Source of the DNA: Megascapheus bottae
Taxonomy: Eukaryota; Chordata; Mammalia; Rodentia; Geomyidae
Assembly: GCA_024803745.1 (NCBI GenBank)
Contig: JANJXV010000025.1
Coordinates: forward strand, 17,129,110-17,193,109
Direction: 5' to 3'
DNA length: 64,000 bases
Within the stretch, counting starts at the first letter, position 1. Each line of letters starts with the position of its first letter. The notes beneath the pieces were generated by a model that was given only the letters and a program-made list of their open reading frames with translations, made no database searches and was not told the DNA's origin. A program made the translations under genes and the position numbers. This document shows positions 11,417-22,687 of this stretch, one piece after another.

Positions 11417-11613
11417 GTGCTGGGAGTTTGGCCTAGTGGTAGAGTGCTTGCCTACCATGCACAAACACCCAGGTTCAATTCCTTGATACCACATGCATAG
11501 AAAAAGCTGGAAGTGGTACTGTGGCTCACGTAGTAGAGCCTTAGTCTTGAGAAAGCCCAAAGGCAGTGCTTAGGCCCTGAGTTCAAGCCTCAGGACTGGG
11601 GGGGAAAAAAAAA
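11417..11613 (+). repeat. IDL-Geo SINE
   Basis: Sense full copy, gggagtttggcctagtggta to ctcaggactggggggg plus an A run. Confidence 0.85.
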
Positions 11614-12006
11614 GATCGATTCTACCTACATTAAACCTCTGGCATTTCTCCTCTCTTGTATAATTCCACTGGCATCATCCTAAAAGAAATCCTCAGAATC
11701 TCTGTACTTCAATCCATCTTTCACACTACTAGCAATGAGTTTTCCTCAAGCAAGGCTCTTTATCAGTTACTGCCTCATAAAAACCAGCAAGGCTCCCGCT
11801 CCCTCTTCCGCAACTCTCACCACAGAAATAGATCTGACCTTTGTAGCCTATCATTTAAATTAGTCTATCATCTGACCACACGTACCTCCATTCTTATTCC
11901 CTGCTTCTCCTGCACTCACTTCCTTCAATAAACTGGCTTGCCACCATTATCCACACAGGCCCCAAATTCTCACTTGTGCCTTTCATCACATTGTATCCTT
12001 TCCTTG
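11614..12006. other. TRIP4 intron, no recognised element
   Basis: Unique-looking sequence; an open frame at 11656-11931 has no recognisable protein. Confidence 0.5.
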
Positions 12007-12020
12007 GATTATACTTTCTT

Positions 12021-12155
12021 TTTTTTCATATATTTTTTTATTGTAATTAATAGAAGGATTACATGATATTTGCCAGATAGAAGGTGCATTAATTCACATA
12101 CATTGATACCCTTTCACATGTCTTGGTCCCCATTTCCCTCCCCCCCCACCACCCA
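12021..12155 (-). mobile_element. 5'-truncated L1-like 3' end, copy 1
   Basis: On the - strand it reads a G-rich tract, then about 100 bp of 3' UTR-like sequence, then attaattacaataaaa with an AATAAA signal and an A tail. Perfect 14-bp direct repeats gattatactttctt flank it (12007-12020, 12156-12169). The body is about 95% alike to 21766-21894 by eye. Confidence 0.85.
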
Positions 12156-12400
12156 GATTATACTTTCTTATACCTAAGGAAGGCCACTTGAAGTACAAAA
12201 TCCTAATTTTACTATTTACTGACCATCATTACACACATTATTTTAGCTCTCACTTTTGTTTTGGTTGGAGACTGGGACTTGCATTTTTGCTCATTGGCTG
12301 GCACACTTCTGATCCCTAACTCTACTTTAAGTTTTCTCAGCTATACAAGAGAGTAAACATTATATCTTGCTTATTTGTTGTAAAGTTAAAAAATAATATA

Positions 12401-12637
12401 TAGCCAGGCATGGTGGCTTAGGCCTGTAATCCTAGCTAATCAGAAGGCTGAGATCTGAGGAGGTTCAGAGCCTGCCCTGACACAAAAAGAACTGAGACTC
12501 TTATTTCCAGTTAACCTCTAGAAAATGGGAAGTAGGACTTGGCTCAAGGGTAAAGAGGTAGCCTTGAGCTGAAGAGCTCAGTGACAGCACCCAAGCTGAG
12601 TTCTAGCCCATGACCCACAAAAATAAAAAAATAAATA
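12401..12637 (+). repeat. B1-Geo SINE
   Basis: Sense, complete; gccaggcatggtggcttagg head, tail in an AAAT-rich run. Confidence 0.8.
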
Positions 12638-12659
12638 TCACCATGGCACATAATAGCAG

Positions 12660-13740
12660 ATCAAATATTATACTACTTATTACTGTTGTTCAAGGTTAAT
12701 TCAAAGCCATCTTTTAAGAAAGTCTTCTGGGATCCACCCAATGAGAAATATGTTTTCTTTCCTTCAAGTCCTTAAAGGCAGTCTGCTTCTGTCTTTGCCC
12801 CTGTCTGTCTTTGTCACTCAATTGTTCTCTTTCTCCCTCTCTCTCCCAGTATTCCAGTATCCTTTTTCCTGTCTCCTTTTTGATACTGGGCACATGACAT
12901 GAGTTAGGCCCTGGCATATGAGAGTTTAACTATCTGACTTTGGGGCAGCTGACAACTTTATTCAGCTCTAGTCAGATACAGAAGTCATCTAGTCCATGTA
13001 TTCAGAATATCATGATTAGTATGGTATTGAGCTATAAGAATAGAATACTTTTATCTTTCAGTATGGGTTATCCTGTGAATACCTTGGAGTTGCTTTGAAG
13101 AAAAGTGTAAACGTGAGCCATTTAACTGAGAACACTGCTGCTTTCAGAAAGTCTTTCTTGGATCTCTCCTGTTTGTGGCCTCTGTCTTTGTCACACTTCC
13201 TTCTCTTTCTGAGTATTATCACCTTGATCTTCGTTGGAGTCAGTTTTCAGCTAACTAGATTCCAGAGCCTGATTGCTTGTCCTATCTAGTTCCCTAAAAT
13301 TCAAGCCAAGAAAACCTGCAGCATGTACACATTCTTCATCAGTGAGTTATTTTTTCAACTGTTTGCTTTAACTGTCTTCCTTCTGAAGACAGGTAGAAGT
13401 TATATAGGTCATCTGGGGATTTATTGTGAAGAGTGACATAGTGGAGGCTTTCTGAGTTGGGCAAAACTGCCTGATTGGCTCTAAATCTTAGTAATGACTC
13501 AAAAAATACTAATCTCTTCTTTTTCTCTTATGAAAATGGCAAAAGTAATGTTTTCTAGATGGCTGGTAAATATTTCCCTTGGGTGGGGAAGAAAATGGCT
13601 GTTTAGTAGTTAATTACCTGTTATGTTAGACAGCTATGAAACTTATGAGGCATGAAGGAAGAGTAGTCCCAGCTCCTCAGGCTGGAAAGAAAGTGATAGG
13701 CAGTATTACAAACACCAACAAACAACCTGAAGAGTTCCCT
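12660..13740. other. TRIP4 intron, no recognised element
   Basis: About 1.1 kb without SINE, exon or simple repeat that could be identified. Confidence 0.5.
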
Positions 13741-13742
13741 GG

Positions 13743-13832
13743 CTGCCTGCCTCCCTCCCTCCCTCCCTCTCTTCTTTCTTCCTTCCTTCCGTCCTTCCTT
13801 TCTCCCTCCTTCCCTCCCTCCCTCCCTCCCTT
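13743..13832 (+). repeat. (TTCC/TCCC)n pyrimidine tract
   Basis: 90 bp of nearly pure C/T with CCTCCCTC and CTTCCTTC blocks; overlapping 'ORFs' on both strands are artefacts. Confidence 0.9.
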
Positions 13833-13971
13833 TTTGTGGATTGTGAGACTTGAATCCTGGGCCCAGGCGCTGTCTCTTCAAGTCTAGCTGCCCTATCCCT
13901 TGATCCATAGCTCCATTTCCAGTTTTCTGGTGATTAATTGGAGATAAGAGTCTCAGGAACTTCACACCTGG
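13833..13971 (-). repeat. B1-Geo SINE, partial
   Basis: Antisense; tail and linker present; cut by the following insertion. Confidence 0.7.
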
Positions 13972-13985
13972 CGTCTTTCTTTTTT

Positions 13986-14181
13986 TTTTTTTTTTTGCCA
14001 GTCCTGGGCTTGAGCTCAGGGCCTGAGCACTGTCCTTGGACTTTCTCAAGGCTAGAGCTCTACCACTTGAGCCTCAGCACCACTTCCGGCTTTTTTCTAT
14101 GTATGTGGTACCGAGGAATTGAACCCGGGTCTTCATGCATGCTAGGCAAGCACTTTAACCACTAGGCCAAACTCCTGGCCC
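13986..14181 (-). repeat. IDL-Geo SINE with 14-bp target duplication
   Basis: Full antisense copy; cgtctttctttttt at 13972-13985 and 14182-14195. Confidence 0.9.
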
Positions 14182-14639
14182 CGTCTTTCTTTTTTAAATT
14201 AACCAAATTTGGGTGTTTACTTGATTTTAAAATTGGTATTCAGTAACATATCAGTGATTTTATTGGGCCATATCAGTGATCTTTAGCCTACCGTCTTCCT
14301 TAAATTACTTGAGACATCAGATCTTATCCACATTCTTTACCAAGCTCTTAATTTACTCTCTCTGGGTCAGCTGCATTTTCATCTTTGGACTTTCAAAACA
14401 AAGGTTTCTTTGTTATACCCCTGACTTGTTAGTGTGGAATGTGCTCTTAGGTGTCTAGGCCCCAGTGGAGGAACTGAGGCTCTGCCAAGCTGTCTTGACT
14501 TAATGTATTTGATAAGGCAAACCAATGACTTCTCCCAGTGTACAGGCCTTCCTTTCTCTACTCTAGTGCTTTGTTTTTCACCTTGGTTTCTTGTAAGCCC
14601 CAGAAGGTCATTGGTAGTACTGGGAAAAGGAGTGTTCAA

Positions 14640-14797
14640 GGCCAGGAGTTTGGCCTAGTGGTAGAGGGATTGCTTAGCATGCATGAAGACCTTAGGTTCG
14701 ATTTCTTGGTACCACGTACATAGAAAAAAGCCAGAAGTGGTGCTGAGGTTCAAGTAATAGAGCTCAAGTCCAGGACTGGCAAAAAAAAAAAAAAAAA
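14640..14797 (+). repeat. IDL-Geo SINE with deletion in the tail
   Basis: Sense; the Geo half lacks about 40 bp between 'agagctcaag' and 'tccaggactggc'. GGAGTGTTCAA occurs at 14629-14639 and 14798-14808. Confidence 0.85.
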
Positions 14798-14862
14798 GGA
14801 GTGTTCAAAGGAACTTGGTTTTAAAATTAAATTGGGAATCCTGATCTTAAGAGGGTTTTGCT

Positions 14863-15078
14863 GTGTTTTTCCCAGTTCTGGGGCTTGAACTCAGGGCCTG
14901 GGCACTGTCCCTGAACCTCTGTGCTCAAGGCTATCACTCTACCATTTGATTCACTGTGCCACTTCCAGCATTTTCTTATTGGAAATAAGAATCTCTTGGA
15001 CTTTTCTGCCCAGGTCAACTTTGAACTGTGATCCTCAGATCTCAACCTTCTGAGCCACCAGTGCCACCAGTGCCCAGC
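14863..15078 (-). repeat. B1-Geo SINE
   Basis: Antisense; the end shows a small duplication, ccaccagtgccaccagtgcc. Confidence 0.75.
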
Positions 15079-15198
15079 TTGTTTGTTTTTATTTTTACTT
15101 TTTGTGTGTACTGGGGCTCGAACTCAGTGCCTCTTAGTCTCACTTAGGTTTTCCAACTCAAAAGTGGAACCATGCTTCCACTTCTAGTTTTTATTTAT

Positions 15199-15394
15199 TT
15201 TATTTTTTGCCAGTCTTGGGCCTTGAACTCAGGCCCCGAGCACTGTCCTTGGGCTTTTTTAAGGTTAGATCTTTACCACTTGAGCCACAGCACCACTTAT
15301 GGCTTTTTCTATGTATGTGGTACCAAGGAATCAAACCCGGGTCTTCATGAAGTGCTAGGCAAGCACTGTTACCCCTAGGCCAAACTCCCGGCCC
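15199..15394 (-). repeat. IDL-Geo SINE nested in a Geo-type tail
   Basis: Full antisense copy inserted in sequence (15107-15195) resembling the start of an antisense Geo tail. Confidence 0.8.
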
Positions 15395-15621
15395 TCTCCT
15401 TCTACTTTTTCCTACCTATATGAACTCTGAGCCTGGGCCTGAGCTCTTTTAAGACTCAAAGCTAGCACACTACCACTTGAGCCATAGTTCTGGTTGTTTT
15501 GTTGCTTAAGTAAAGATAATAGTCTTAGGGACTTAACAGTTTAGGCTGGTTTTGAGCCGTGTTTATCAGATCTCAGCTTTCTGAGTGGCTAGGATTATAG
15601 GTGTGAGCTACCAGGCTACAG
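15395..15621 (-). repeat. B1-Geo SINE
   Basis: Antisense, diverged; ends gtgagctaccaggctacagg. Confidence 0.7.
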
Positions 15622-15800
15622 GCAGATATTTTTTACTTTGGGGATGAAGGAGCTCAACACATTTGGTAAATGTAGAAAAAGAAGAGATGAAAGTCCTGAC
15701 CCCTGCCACACTTTTAGACAAGAGATAGGGAACAACCAGCATAGTAACAAACCCTGGCAAAGAATGATATATCCTGGTGGTCAAAGAAAGAGAGAGGCAA

Positions 15801-16035
15801 GCCAGCTGCTGGTGGCTCCTGCCTCAGTAGCTCCTAGCTATATAGGAGGCTGAAATCTGAGAACTACGTTTCGAAGCCAGGAAAGTCAGTAAAATGATGA
15901 TTTCCAGTTAACCACCAAAAAGCCAGAAGTGGAGATCTGGTTCAAGTGGTAGAACATTAGCCTTGAGTGAGAAAGCTAAAGGACAGCACCCAGGCCCTGA
16001 GTTCAGTTACCAGGATAGACTCAAAAATAAAGAAA
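15801..16035 (+). repeat. B1-Geo SINE
   Basis: Sense, diverged; tail gatctggttcaagtggtaga. Confidence 0.75.
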
Positions 16036-16107
16036 GAGAGAGGAGGGAGGGAATGAAAGCGAAGAAGGAAGAATTGGAAAAGAGAAGAAGGGAGGCTACA
16101 GCAGTTC

Positions 16108-16195
16108 TGTCAGACAGGGGATATGGATCAGTGGTGGAGCCCTTACTAGAATGTGCAACACTGAGGTTTGGTCTTCACTATCAAGTTTTACAGGT
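16108..16195 (+). repeat. ID-like fragment
   Basis: Sense; ggggatatggatcagtggtg. Confidence 0.5.
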
Positions 16196-16216
16196 TGAAC
16201 AACTAAAACAACAACT

Positions 16217-16448
16217 GAGCCAAGCACTGGTTGCTTGCACCTTAATCCTAGCTACTTCAGAGGCTGAGATTTGGGGATTGGGATTCAAAACCAGCCCAGG
16301 CTGGAAAGTCCTGAGACTCTTATCTCCAATTAACTAACCAGAAAACTGGAAGTAAACCTGTGGCTCAAAGTGATAGAGTGCCAGCCTTGAGCAAAAAAGC
16401 TTAAAGACAGTGCCTATGCCCTATGCTCCACAACCAACAACAAAAACC
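16217..16448 (+). repeat. B1-Geo SINE
   Basis: Sense, complete, older. Confidence 0.75.
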
Positions 16449-16614
16449 AGTAACAACTGATATGTGACCATTCAATTTATCAACATGGAGGTCAGCAGTG
16501 ACCTTACAAGAATAATTTTGGTGAAGGAATAGGACTGTCATGACTTAAAAAAAAAATACAGTTGAAGACAGTACAGATGGATAGTCTTCAGGTGAATTCT
16601 ATTGTAAAGAGCTG

Positions 16615-16851
16615 AGAGCTGCATGCAGTAGTTCATGCCTGTAATCCTAGCTACTCAGGAGGCTGAGATTTGAGCATCATGGTTCAAAGCCAGCCTAGGC
16701 ACTAAAGTCTGTTTAGACTCTTATCTTCAATTAACTACCAGAAAACCAGAAGTAGTGTTGTGGCTCAAGGGGTAAGGCCTAAGTATTGAGCTGAAGAGCT
16801 CAGGAATAGCACCCAGCCCCAGAGTTCAAGTTCCACAACTGACCAAAAAAA
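16615..16851 (+). repeat. B1-Geo SINE
   Basis: Sense, complete, followed head-to-tail by the next copy. Confidence 0.8.
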
Positions 16852-17142
16852 AAGCCAGGTGAGGGTGGCTCCCTCCTAGCTACTCAGGAAATCTGGAGAT
16901 CAAGGTTAAAAGCCAGCCTGGGCACAAAAGGACCTGTCAAGGGTAGGGTGGTAGCCTTGAGCTGAAGAGTTCAAGGACAACACCCAGGCCCAAGGGTAGG
17001 GCAGTTGCCCTGAGCTGAGGAGTTCAGGGACAGTGCCCAGGCCCAGGGGTAGGGCAGTAGCCTTGAGCTGTAGAGCTCAGGGACAACACCCCCCCAGGCC
17101 GAGTTCAAGCCAGCCCCATGACCCACAAAAAAAAAAAAAAAA
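16852..17142 (+). repeat. B1-Geo SINE with triplicated Geo segment
   Basis: Sense. The segment aagggtagggtggtagcctt to the cccaggccc end is repeated at 16939, 16992 and 17045 (period 53 bp). The linker is missing. Confidence 0.85.
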
Positions 17143-17443
17143 GTTGGGAAATGGGATGGTTAGCTGGAGGAAGATGTAGGATCTGGAAAGGTTTTTGTTT
17201 TTGTTTTCCGCTTTAGGGCAGACATTACAGAATGTGTATTAATGGGATCAATCCAATAGAGAAAGATTTATCAAAGTTCAAGAAAGGGAAAGAATGGTTG
17301 AGATTATTTGTAGTTTGGTTTAAAAAAAAAAAAGCTATAAAGTCTAGCAGTCCTATGATACTCTCTAATGCATGGGAGGAAAAACAGGAGAATTGAAGTA
17401 ATTATGACCTCTGCTCTTTTGGCTTCTGTTGAAGATCTCCATG

Positions 17444-17540
17444 GGGCCGGGTGTGGTGGTAATGCTTGCTCTGGAGTCTGAGTCAGGAGGATTGCCTATA
17501 TAGGGAGACCCTTCTTTTAAAAAGGAGAAAAAAAAATATC
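17444..17540 (+). repeat. B1-like fragment
   Basis: ggggccgggtgtggtggtaa followed by B1-like gtcaggaggattgc. Confidence 0.5.
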
Positions 17541-17776
17541 ATTAATCTCAGTGCTTACTTGTGCCAACACACTTCAGCAAAGATCTTGTACAGACCATGT
17601 TTCCTTTTCAATGCCCAGCAATAACATCAGGGCCTTTCTTCTGTCCTAACTAGTGAGTGGATATGGAAACAAGCAGGTTTACCTTTCTGTGGTATTACTG
17701 TGGCTAGTACTTAATATTAAGCTTTTCTTTTTTAAAACTAAAGTAATACATACTTGTCCCAAAATCTTGTCTGAAC

Positions 17777-18012
17777 TGGGCACCAGTGGCTTACCTCTAT
17801 AATCCTAGCTTCTCTAAGGAGGCTGACATCTGAGGATCAGAGTTTGAAGCCAGCTTGGACAAGAGAGACTTTGAGATTCTTTCTTCAATTAACTACCAAA
17901 AAGGCAAAAGTGGAGCTGTGGCTCCAATGGTAGAGTGCTATCCTTAAGCCAAAAAAAAAAAAAAAGCTTAGGGACAGCATATAGGCCCTGAGTTCAAGCC
18001 CTAAGACCAACA
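17777..18012 (+). repeat. B1-Geo SINE
   Basis: Sense, with an A run inside the tail (17950-17964). Confidence 0.78.
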
Positions 18013-18085
18013 TACTCCGTTTTCCTCCAGTATTACCGCTTCAGAGTTGTTGGTAATGAAGTTTTACTGTTTTTAAAAGGTATGT

Positions 18086-18300
18086 GTATGTCTGCTTGTC
18101 CTGGAGCTTGAACTCAAGCTCTAGACAGTATCCCTGAGTTTTTTATATGCTCAATGCTATCCCTCTACCATTTAAGCCACAGTCCCACTTCCAGCTTTTT
18201 GGTGGTTAACTGGAAATTAGACCTGGCTTCACACTGCAATCCTAGATCTCAGCCTCCTGAATAGCTAAGATTATAGGCACAAGCCACCAATGTCCAGCCA
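18086..18300 (-). repeat. B1-Geo SINE
   Basis: Antisense, complete except for part of the linker. Confidence 0.78.
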
Positions 18301-19614
18301 AGAGATTAAAAAAATCAGTATATGATGGTTGTACTAGGGGGAAAATGTTGAATTGTGACAGTTTAATAAGCACAACGTACCAGATCAAACTCATCCCTCT
18401 ATCTCTCTCTCTCTCTCACTCCTCTCCCCTTCTTAAAACAAATTTCAGCAAGTTCCATTGTTCTATTTTCATAAATACAAATAAAGTACTTGAACCACAT
18501 TCATTCTCTCCATTCATCTCCTCTCTCCCACCAGAACCTGCCCCCAAATATAGCTTGTTTTACTTTCTTTACTTCCTTTTCCCCATTTCTAGTATGTATT
18601 ACTTGTACAAGGTGTTTTCCCATGATAATTCACACATGCATATATTATAATTTAGCCAGATTAACCTCATCTATTTCTCTTTCTGCATTCCCTCCTACGA
18701 AGCCTATTTATACTTTTACTACTGAGAAATTTGCGTTTTCTTTTCTTAATTGAAACCTCTATTTTCACTTTAGACCCATAGCTCTTAACAGATAATAAGA
18801 ATGGAAAGTAATTTCATACCTTAGATAGCTGAGGAGGAAAATGTTTCTGGCAGTTACGTCTGACTCAGATGCCTATCAGTCATATTTGTCAAGTAGGCTA
18901 AACATAAGACATCCCAAGATAAGAAATAATAAAACCAGATCATTTCAGCATTACTGGGGAACATTTTCTGCCAACCAATTTACTTAGATTATGACTACCC
19001 ATCCTGTACAGTCTTACCTTTAGTTCCCTATCTGTTTCACAAAAGGAATAAAGGTCCTAAGTATTCAGGGAAATTTGTTTTGTGATAGGAGATCCAAAGG
19101 AGATTTGTAAATAGTTTTCAGAATTGCTCTACCAGTTACCTTTCACCCTAAGTAGGTCTGGAATTCATCCAGCAGAACAGCTTTTGCATGTCCATACCTC
19201 TCAGAATGAATCACCTTCCCTTCAATGAGAGAAATGATATGTATACTGTTTCTGGCAAATGTTTCACAAAAACTTTCCTTAAGTCTTCCTCTAGGTTCAC
19301 CAAAACCTAGAGTGTGCCAAATGTTCCCGAAAACTTTTGAATCTCCCCGTTCCCAGTTGCTTGTATGGAAAGGAAGGTCAGTTCTGACTCTCCTGGGTAG
19401 ATAATAGGCATCCAGAGTAGGCAGACAATAGGCCACATAATACTGCGCTATGGTTTGTGGAAAGGTGGTTTCTTCCTGTTTTGTTAAGCATAATCCTCTT
19501 TATTTGGGAAGTGGAGTATATTCTGAAGCCAGATGTGAAGGTGAAATCTGGGACGTCCCTTGAGCTCTTTAAAATTTAGAATTTGTCCCAACTAGTCTAA
19601 TTTATATTTTGCAG
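18301..19614. other. TRIP4 intron ahead of the exon at 19615
   Basis: No SINE. A 97-codon frame on the - strand (19143-19436) has no recognisable homology and no splice context; it may be an old transposon remnant. Confidence 0.45.
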
Positions 19615-19717
19615 TTTCCAGATATGAGTCAAGAATCTGATTCTCCATTTGTTTTCATCTGCAAAAATCCCCAGGAAATGGTCGTGAAGTTTCCTATCAA
19701 AGGAAATCCAAAAATCT
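19615..19717 (+). CDS. TRIP4: TRIP4 (ASC-1) coding exon, second from last
   Basis: A 103-nt exon follows the acceptor tatattttgcag (AG at 19613-19614) and stops before GTAAGT at 19718. It supplies 34 codons, FPDMSQESDSPFVFICKNPQ then EMVVKFPIKG NPKI, plus the first base (T) of a tryptophan codon completed by GG in the last exon. Phase 0 at its start joins exactly to the QFKEQ end of the exon at 1846-1937. The hydrophobic run PFVFICKNP and the basic VVKFPIKGN segment are typical of the TRIP4 C-terminus. The intron before it is 17.7 kb and packed with SINEs. Confidence 0.97.
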
Positions 19718-20129
19718 GTAAGTTGGTAGTCTTTGATGGTATAATTTTCATTTTTGGTCTTTCGTTTTGTCTTACTTTGTTAAAAATAAATAAATAAAAA
19801 GACTCTGTGCTATGTTCAGTGACTCCCTAATATCGAGAAGAATAATACAGTTATATAACTTTAATGGTACATTAAGTACAGTGTAGTCTTTCCAAAGTAA
19901 ACCTTGATCTATAGTTAGCGGCATGACAATCACTCTAAACTTCCATTTAAGATCCTATGACATTAAAATGTTATTTGTTACTGAGGAGGGCATGGTGGCA
20001 CACACCATAGAGTGGAAGTGGTAAGCCAGTGCCAAGGCAATAATGTCATTTATACATTGTTCTTCAGTATTTAACTCAAGATTAAGACTGTGTGTGTCTG
20101 TATGTCTGTGTCTGTATCTGTGTGTGTGT

Positions 20130-20333
20130 GTGCATGTGCTTGAACTCAAGAGTCTGAGGACTCCTTTAGTTTTTTCATTCAAGTCTGGTACTCTACCACT
20201 TGAGCCTCTGCCCCATTTCTGGCTTTTTGATGGTTAATTGGAGATAAAAGTCTTGTGAACTTTCCTGCCTGGGCTGGCTTTGAACTACTGTCCTCAGATT
20301 GAGTAGCTAGGATTACAGAAATGAGCCACCATG
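20130..20333 (-). repeat. B1-Geo SINE with (TG)n at its tail
   Basis: Antisense; TG-rich sequence at 20086-20130 replaces the poly-A side. Confidence 0.72.
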
Positions 20334-20473
20334 CTTTCTCAAGGTTAGAGCTCGACCACTTATGCCACAACACCACTTCCAGCCTTTTCTATATATGTGG
20401 TATTGAGGAATTGAACCCAGGGCTTCATGCATGCTGAGCAAGCACTCTACCACTAGGCTAAACTCCTGGCCCC
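20334..20473 (-). repeat. IDL-Geo SINE, tail truncated
   Basis: Antisense; starts at ctttctcaaggttagagctc, so the outer end of the Geo tail is missing. Confidence 0.78.
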
Positions 20474-20743
20474 TCCCATTTAGTTTTATCAGCTACTGGT
20501 TGATACTTTTATGTTCCTGCTGTCCCATTGTGTGAATTGGGTGATTCTGGGGCACACATTGTCTCCCTTGTACACAGCTCAGCCTCACCCTGTATGTTGA
20601 TGACTAGCCATTTATTAAGTCTGTTCTCAAGAAAATACTTCTCATATCCAAATGTTAGCAAAATCTAGCAAGTATTAAAACACAGACTCCTGGGCCAAGT
20701 GGTACTGATGGTTATCTTTTGTGTGTGTATCTGTATGTCTGTA

Positions 20744-20925
20744 TGCATGCTTGAACTCAGGGACTGGGCGCTGTCCCTGAGCTCTTTTGCTCAAGACTAG
20801 TTCTCTACCACTGGACCACAACACCATTTCCAGCTTTTCCTGTTTATGTGGTGCACAGGAATCGAACTCAGAGCTTCATGCATGCTAGGCAAACTCTCTA
20901 CTACTAAGCCACCTTCCCAGCCCTC
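20744..20925 (-). repeat. IDL-Geo SINE, older
   Basis: Antisense; ends taagccaccttcccagccc. Confidence 0.75.
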
Positions 20926-21348
20926 AAATGTTACTCTCTTTTCATAGGTTTTGCTTGTGGCATTGTATTCCTTCATCCGCAACTTGCTTTAGGCCCTGTT
21001 GGCAGCTCTAGTGGTAGGAGGAAAAGATGCTCAGTCTTTGCTCTCAAACCACTATGGCTTGATCTTTGGTTCCAGTTCCCTTTTCTCTGTTTCCTCTCAT
21101 ATCTTGGTTCTCATCTGTTCCTTAAGCTTATATGAGAAAATGTTCTGGGTAAACAGAGTTTAGATAAAATGTTTTATTTTAGTACTTTCGTTGCTCTGAT
21201 ACCCACCTTTAGTATATATATGGCCTTTCTTTTTCTTCAAAGGAATAATGTTCTTAAGATAAAGCTTTAATAGTATCTTGTCTCTTATAGTTAGAGGTAG
21301 ACTAGACAAAGTGAAATATTGGTCAGAAACAATATGTAATGCTTTTTG

Positions 21349-21570
21349 TTGTTGTTGTCACCAGTAATGTAGCTTGAACTCAAGGCCTGGGCAGTGTCCC
21401 TTAGCTCTTCCACTCTAAGCTAATGCTCTTATTACTTGAGCCACAGTTCTCCTTCCAGTTTTCCTGTGGTTAGCTGGAAAAAAGAGTTTTATGGGCCATG
21501 CTGACTTCAAAGCAGGGTCCTCAAATCTCAGCCTCCTAAGTAGCTAGGAGCTAGGTATAAGCCATAGGCT
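21349..21570 (-). repeat. B1-Geo SINE
   Basis: Antisense, diverged. Confidence 0.7.
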
Positions 21571-21576
21571 ATAATG

Positions 21577-21659
21577 TATTTTTGATGGCGCTAAACATTG
21601 AACTTGGACATTTTGTTTGCTAGAAGAGTGCTCTATTACTAGCCTGTACCTCAGCTGGG
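21577..21659 (-). repeat. ID-like fragment
   Basis: Antisense; gatggcgctaaacattgaac to cctgtacctcagctgg. Confidence 0.5.
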
Positions 21660-21736
21660 AAATTTTTTTTTAAATACAAATGGTTGCAAATGCAGTTTTA
21701 TGCCTTATGTGGAGCATGTGAAAATTTCTTTTTTTT

Positions 21737-21894
21737 TTTTTAGGTCTGAATTTCTCGGCTACTCTTTTTTTTTATATTTTTTATTGTAATTAATAAAAGG
21801 GTTACATGATATTTGCCAGATAGAAGATGCATTAATTCACATACATTGATACCCTTTCACATGTCTTGGTACCCATTACCCTCCCCCCCCCCCC
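21737..21894 (-). mobile_element. 5'-truncated L1-like 3' end, copy 2, with extra 3' segment
   Basis: Same 3' end as at 12021. Direct repeats gaaaatttcttttttt (21720-21735; 21895-21910) enclose the L1 end, its A run, an extra 23-nt unique segment (21742-21764) and a second A run. That order fits a short 3' transduction. Confidence 0.8.
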
Positions 21895-21922
21895 GAAAAT
21901 TTCTTTTTTTCTTTCTTTCTTC

Positions 21923-22092
21923 CTTTTTTTTTTTTTTTTTTTTGCCAGTCCTGGGGCTTGAACTCCAGGCCTGGGTGATCTCCCTGAGACTCTCTGCTCA
22001 AGGCTAGTAAAACAGCTTTTTCTAAGTAGTTTATTGAAGGTAAGAGTTTCATGGACTTTCCTGCCCAGGCTGGCTTTGAACTATGATCCTAG
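21923..22092 (-). repeat. B1-Geo SINE, partial
   Basis: Antisense; lacks most of the 7SL-like head and part of the tail. Confidence 0.65.
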
Positions 22093-22280
22093 TTTCTCAT
22101 TTTGTAAAGTCGCCATTGAAGACAAATTAATTTGCCTACTCTTAACTTGTTTGTTCATATGGGTTAATTTTATTTGAACTGGTTCCATTTGATGTTTTTT
22201 ACCATCAGACTAGAGTTTTCTGAAATTTGAGAATATTCTTATACACTAAGGCTTTGAAAATGTGGGGAGAAAACCTAATT

Positions 22281-22318
22281 CTCTCCCTCCCTCCCTCTCT
22301 CTCTCTCCCTCTCTCTCG

Positions 22319-22370
<52 letters not shown>

Positions 22371-22388
22371 ATATATATATATAGACAT

Positions 22389-22437
<49 letters not shown>
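22281..22437 (+). repeat. Compound (CT)n(TA)n(GATA)n microsatellite
   Basis: About 90 bp of CT, then (TA)7, then about 12 GATA units. Confidence 0.95.
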
Positions 22438-22438
<1 letters not shown>

Positions 22439-22451
22439 TTTTATTTATTTA

Positions 22452-22645
22452 CTTTTTTTGTAAGTCCTGGGACTTGGACTCAGGGCTTAGCACTGTCCAT
22501 AGGCTTTCTCAAGGCTAGTGCTCTACCACTCGACCCACAGCACCACTTCTGACCTTTTCTGTGTATGCAGTACCAAGGAATCGAATCCATGGCTTCATGC
22601 ATGCTAGGCAAGCTCTCTTCCTCTAGGCCATGCTCCTGGACCCCC
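22452..22645 (-). repeat. IDL-Geo SINE
   Basis: Antisense; head ends aggccatgctcctggacccc; the tail abuts the GATA array. Confidence 0.82.
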
Positions 22646-22687
22646 TAATACTATTTTTAAAATTTTGAGATGAAGAATATGATAAAA

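Noticed and set aside
13621..14049. 142-codon - strand frame with Arg/Gly/Glu repeats
   Set aside because: It spans a pyrimidine microsatellite and two SINEs; same artefact type as the frames at 29701-30063 and 41190-41495.
19143..19436. 97-codon - strand frame reading MAYCLPTLDAYYLPRR and onward
   Set aside because: No family recognised, single frame with no splice or promoter context; sits in intron just before a TRIP4 exon. Could be an old transposon remnant. A BLASTP search would decide.
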